Origin: Ulvibacterium marinum
GTDB taxonomy: Bacteria; Bacteroidota; Bacteroidia; Flavobacteriales; Flavobacteriaceae
NCBI RefSeq assembly: GCF_003626755.1
Contig: NZ_RBCJ01000004.1
Span: forward strand, 495,567-559,566
Reading direction: 5' to 3'
Length of the DNA: 64,000 nucleotides
Shown: positions 63,006 to 64,000 of the stretch, piece by piece
Numbering within the stretch: position 1 is the stretch's first letter
Layout of the letters: the number at the start of each line of letters is the position of its first letter
Translations under genes and position numbers: made by a program
Notes under the pieces: model-generated
Database searches by the model: none
The model's input: the letters and a program-made list of their open reading frames with translations, nothing else
What the model was told of the DNA's origin: nothing

Positions 63006-63695
63006 CTACATAATTCCATATTTGGCAAACGCATCCGTTGCCGACATTCCATTCTGTATTGCCTTGAGTACTACTTTTTCTCCTCGTGCCTTTTCCAAAG
63101 CGGCCTTCACTACCTCTTTTTCTATTTTTCGGGGAATTACACATACGCCATCCATATCTCCAAATATGATGTCGCCCGGATTTATATATACACCGTTGAT
63201 TTCAATGGGTACTCTGTAATCTATAACCTTACCCCTTGGGCCTTGATCTTGGGCATATCGTCCATAGGAAAACATAGGAAAGTCCAAATTTAGGATTCCA
63301 GAAGTATCTCTAGAATAGCCATCTACAACAGCGCCTACGGCACCGCATTGCAAGGCTCTTGCACTCATTAGTTCGCCCCAGAGGGCATATTCAGGCGAAG
63401 ATCCGGTGCAGATATAAACTTCATTTTTTTTTAAATCGTCCAGAGCTTCAAGCATCAAACCGAAAGGTTTTGACATTACGGGGTTCTTTTCACTTGGTGA
63501 AATTTCCCCAAAACTATCTGCTTCAAGAACCGGCATAGCCCTTCCCACAACAACCATGTCGTCGCGTAATGGTACTATTTTAGGGGAAAGGAATTGGTGA
63601 AAATATCCCAATTTGTCCATAATATCACCGACCACTGCTGAAAACAATTCTGACCTTATCAGTTTGAATAGTTCATCATCATCCTTCCATGTCAT
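63006..63695 (-). CDS. RraA-family protein (aldolase/decarboxylase-like)
   Basis: This 229-residue protein has the RraA fold features: VGDIMDKLG near the start, the Gly-rich ALQCGAVGAVVDGYSRD (Arg and Asp of the metal site), and PGDIIFGDMDGVCVIPR (GDxDG) late. The RNase-E inhibitor RraA shares this fold, but metal-dependent family members act as HMG/oxaloacetate-type aldolases or decarboxylases, which suits a catabolic operon. It is the first gene of that operon. A -7-like box and repeats lie just upstream. Confidence 0.85.
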   Translation of the reverse strand: MTWKDDDELFKLIRSELFSAVVGDIMDKLGYFHQFLSPKIVPLRDDMVVVGRAMPVLEADSFGEISPSEKNPVMSKPFGLMLEALDDLKKNEVYICTGSSPEYALWGELMSARALQCGAVGAVVDGYSRDTSGILNLDFPMFSYGRYAQDQGPRGKVIDYRVPIEINGVYINPGDIIFGDMDGVCVIPRKIEKEVVKAALEKARGEKVVLKAIQNGMSATDAFAKYGIM

Positions 63696-63733
63696 AAGCT
63701 AGTTTTTATCTCTGACGACTTTATTATACACTC

Positions 63734-63766
63734 GATATGAGCAAAAATATGGGATAAGATATGAGC
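63734..63766 (-). promoter_or_regulatory. Direct repeat GATATGAGC around a -7-like box
   Basis: GATATGAGC occurs at 63734-63742 and again at 63758-63766. Between them on the minus strand is TATTTTTG (63742-63749), which fits TAnnTTTG, ~45 bases before the RraA-like start. This looks like the operon promoter with operator half-sites around it. The regulator is unknown. Confidence 0.35.
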
Positions 63767-63789
63767 TTTCTAATGAAAATACTATCAAA

Positions 63790-63805
63790 GTCGATAGGAA
63801 TCGAC
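63790..63805. promoter_or_regulatory. 16-bp palindrome GTCGAT-N4-ATCGAC
   Basis: GTCGAT and ATCGAC are perfect inverted arms around AGGA, about 95 bases upstream of the RraA-like start. It is a plausible dimeric regulator site for the catabolic operon. A transcription factor gene is not in the window. Confidence 0.35.
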
Positions 63806-63900
63806 CAAAATATAGGTGCTCTATGACCCATGCCGGTACATATGGAAATTTAAATGACCTGCATTGTGATACGGAAAAAAGTTTGTAGAAGTATTGAAAA

Positions 63901-63938
63901 TAAAAAAGCCCCCCTCCACTGTTATGTGGAGGGGGGCC
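63901..63938 (-). terminator. rRNA operon terminator
   Basis: Read on the minus strand, GCCCCCCTCCAC and GTGGAGGGGGGC form a perfect GC-rich stem around ATAACA, followed by TTTTTTA. It lies immediately after the 5S gene. Confidence 0.9.
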
Positions 63939-63944
63939 TTGAGG

Positions 63945-64000
63945 AAGGCGGCTCCCTACTCTCCCGCCCTTTCGGGCAGTACCATCGGCGCTGGCGGGCT
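63945..64000 (-). rRNA. rrf: 5S rRNA, 3' part (cut by the window)
   Basis: The minus-strand sequence AGCCCGCCAGCGCCGATGGT followed by the CCCGAAAGGGCGGGAGAGTAGG block and an end near GCCGCC is the 3' half of a 5S rRNA. The 5' half lies beyond the window. The exact 3' end is placed to within a few bases. Confidence 0.85.

Noticed and set aside
55346..63695. Polysaccharide utilisation locus of the Sus type
   Set aside because: No SusC/SusD-type genes or glycoside hydrolases are present; only a single sulfatase is.

Overview
The window looks like a chromosome segment of a marine-type member of the Flavobacteriaceae (Bacteroidota). The evidence is the low-GC coding style, the TamL/TamB pair, the DUF748/AsmA-like proteins, the ExbB-ExbD-TonB-like set, GltB/GltD, NhaD, a Bacteroidota-type CotH protein, many small DUF proteins typical of the group, weak Shine-Dalgarno signals and occasional TAnnTTTG -7 boxes. 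It ends inside an rRNA operon: the 3' part of a 5S gene and its terminator lie on the minus strand.

Layout. 1-14 kb: small envelope- and stress-type genes (YtxH, holin-like, two MscS channels, DUF2254, DUF2652, HVA1, DUF2383, DUF1328, small lipoproteins). This stretch is interrupted by a complete IS256-family element (about 3126-4459). A second, solo end of the same IS at 13531 cuts off a gene fragment. 14-20 kb: two DUF748 proteins, a cysteine-less ArsC-like protein, cardiolipin synthase and a putative metallopeptidase. 20-30 kb: GH3-type adenylating enzyme, ferredoxin-reductase-like protein, TamL and TamB. 30-39 kb: CotH protein, metallophosphoesterase, a second DUF2383 protein, deaminase, aldehyde dehydrogenase, old-yellow-enzyme reductase, formate/nitrite-type transporter and a frameshifted lipoprotein gene. 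39.4-41.5 kb: a scar zone with an excisionase-like gene, one intact tRNA-Val and four broken tRNA pieces, several still followed by terminators. 41.5-47.4 kb: an apparent operon gdh-nhaD-exbB-exbD-tonB-like-folC. 47.7-55.2 kb: acyl-CoA dehydrogenase and gltB-gltD. 55.3-63.7 kb: a compact catabolic operon (RraA-like, two SDRs, enolase-superfamily enzyme, NTF2-like/RidA fusion, creatininase family, Na+/solute symporter, 45-residue membrane peptide, sulfatase).

Main points of interest. (1) A direct repeat GTYAA-N16-GTCAA with an exact 21-bp period lies 68-95 bases upstream of three unlinked stress-type loci (at 406, 12310 and 33364); the geometry resembles a LytTR-type regulator site. (2) The catabolic operon has tight or overlapping junctions, an unusual domain fusion and a small peptide directly behind the transporter; its substrate cannot be read from sequence. 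(3) The tRNA scar zone suggests repeated integration at tRNA 3' ends. (4) An IS256 end abuts, to the base, a truncated paralogue of an intact gene 3.5 kb away. (5) Two homologues of catalytic families (SRAP and ArsC) lack the defining cysteine. All functional names come from reading the sequences; no database search was run.
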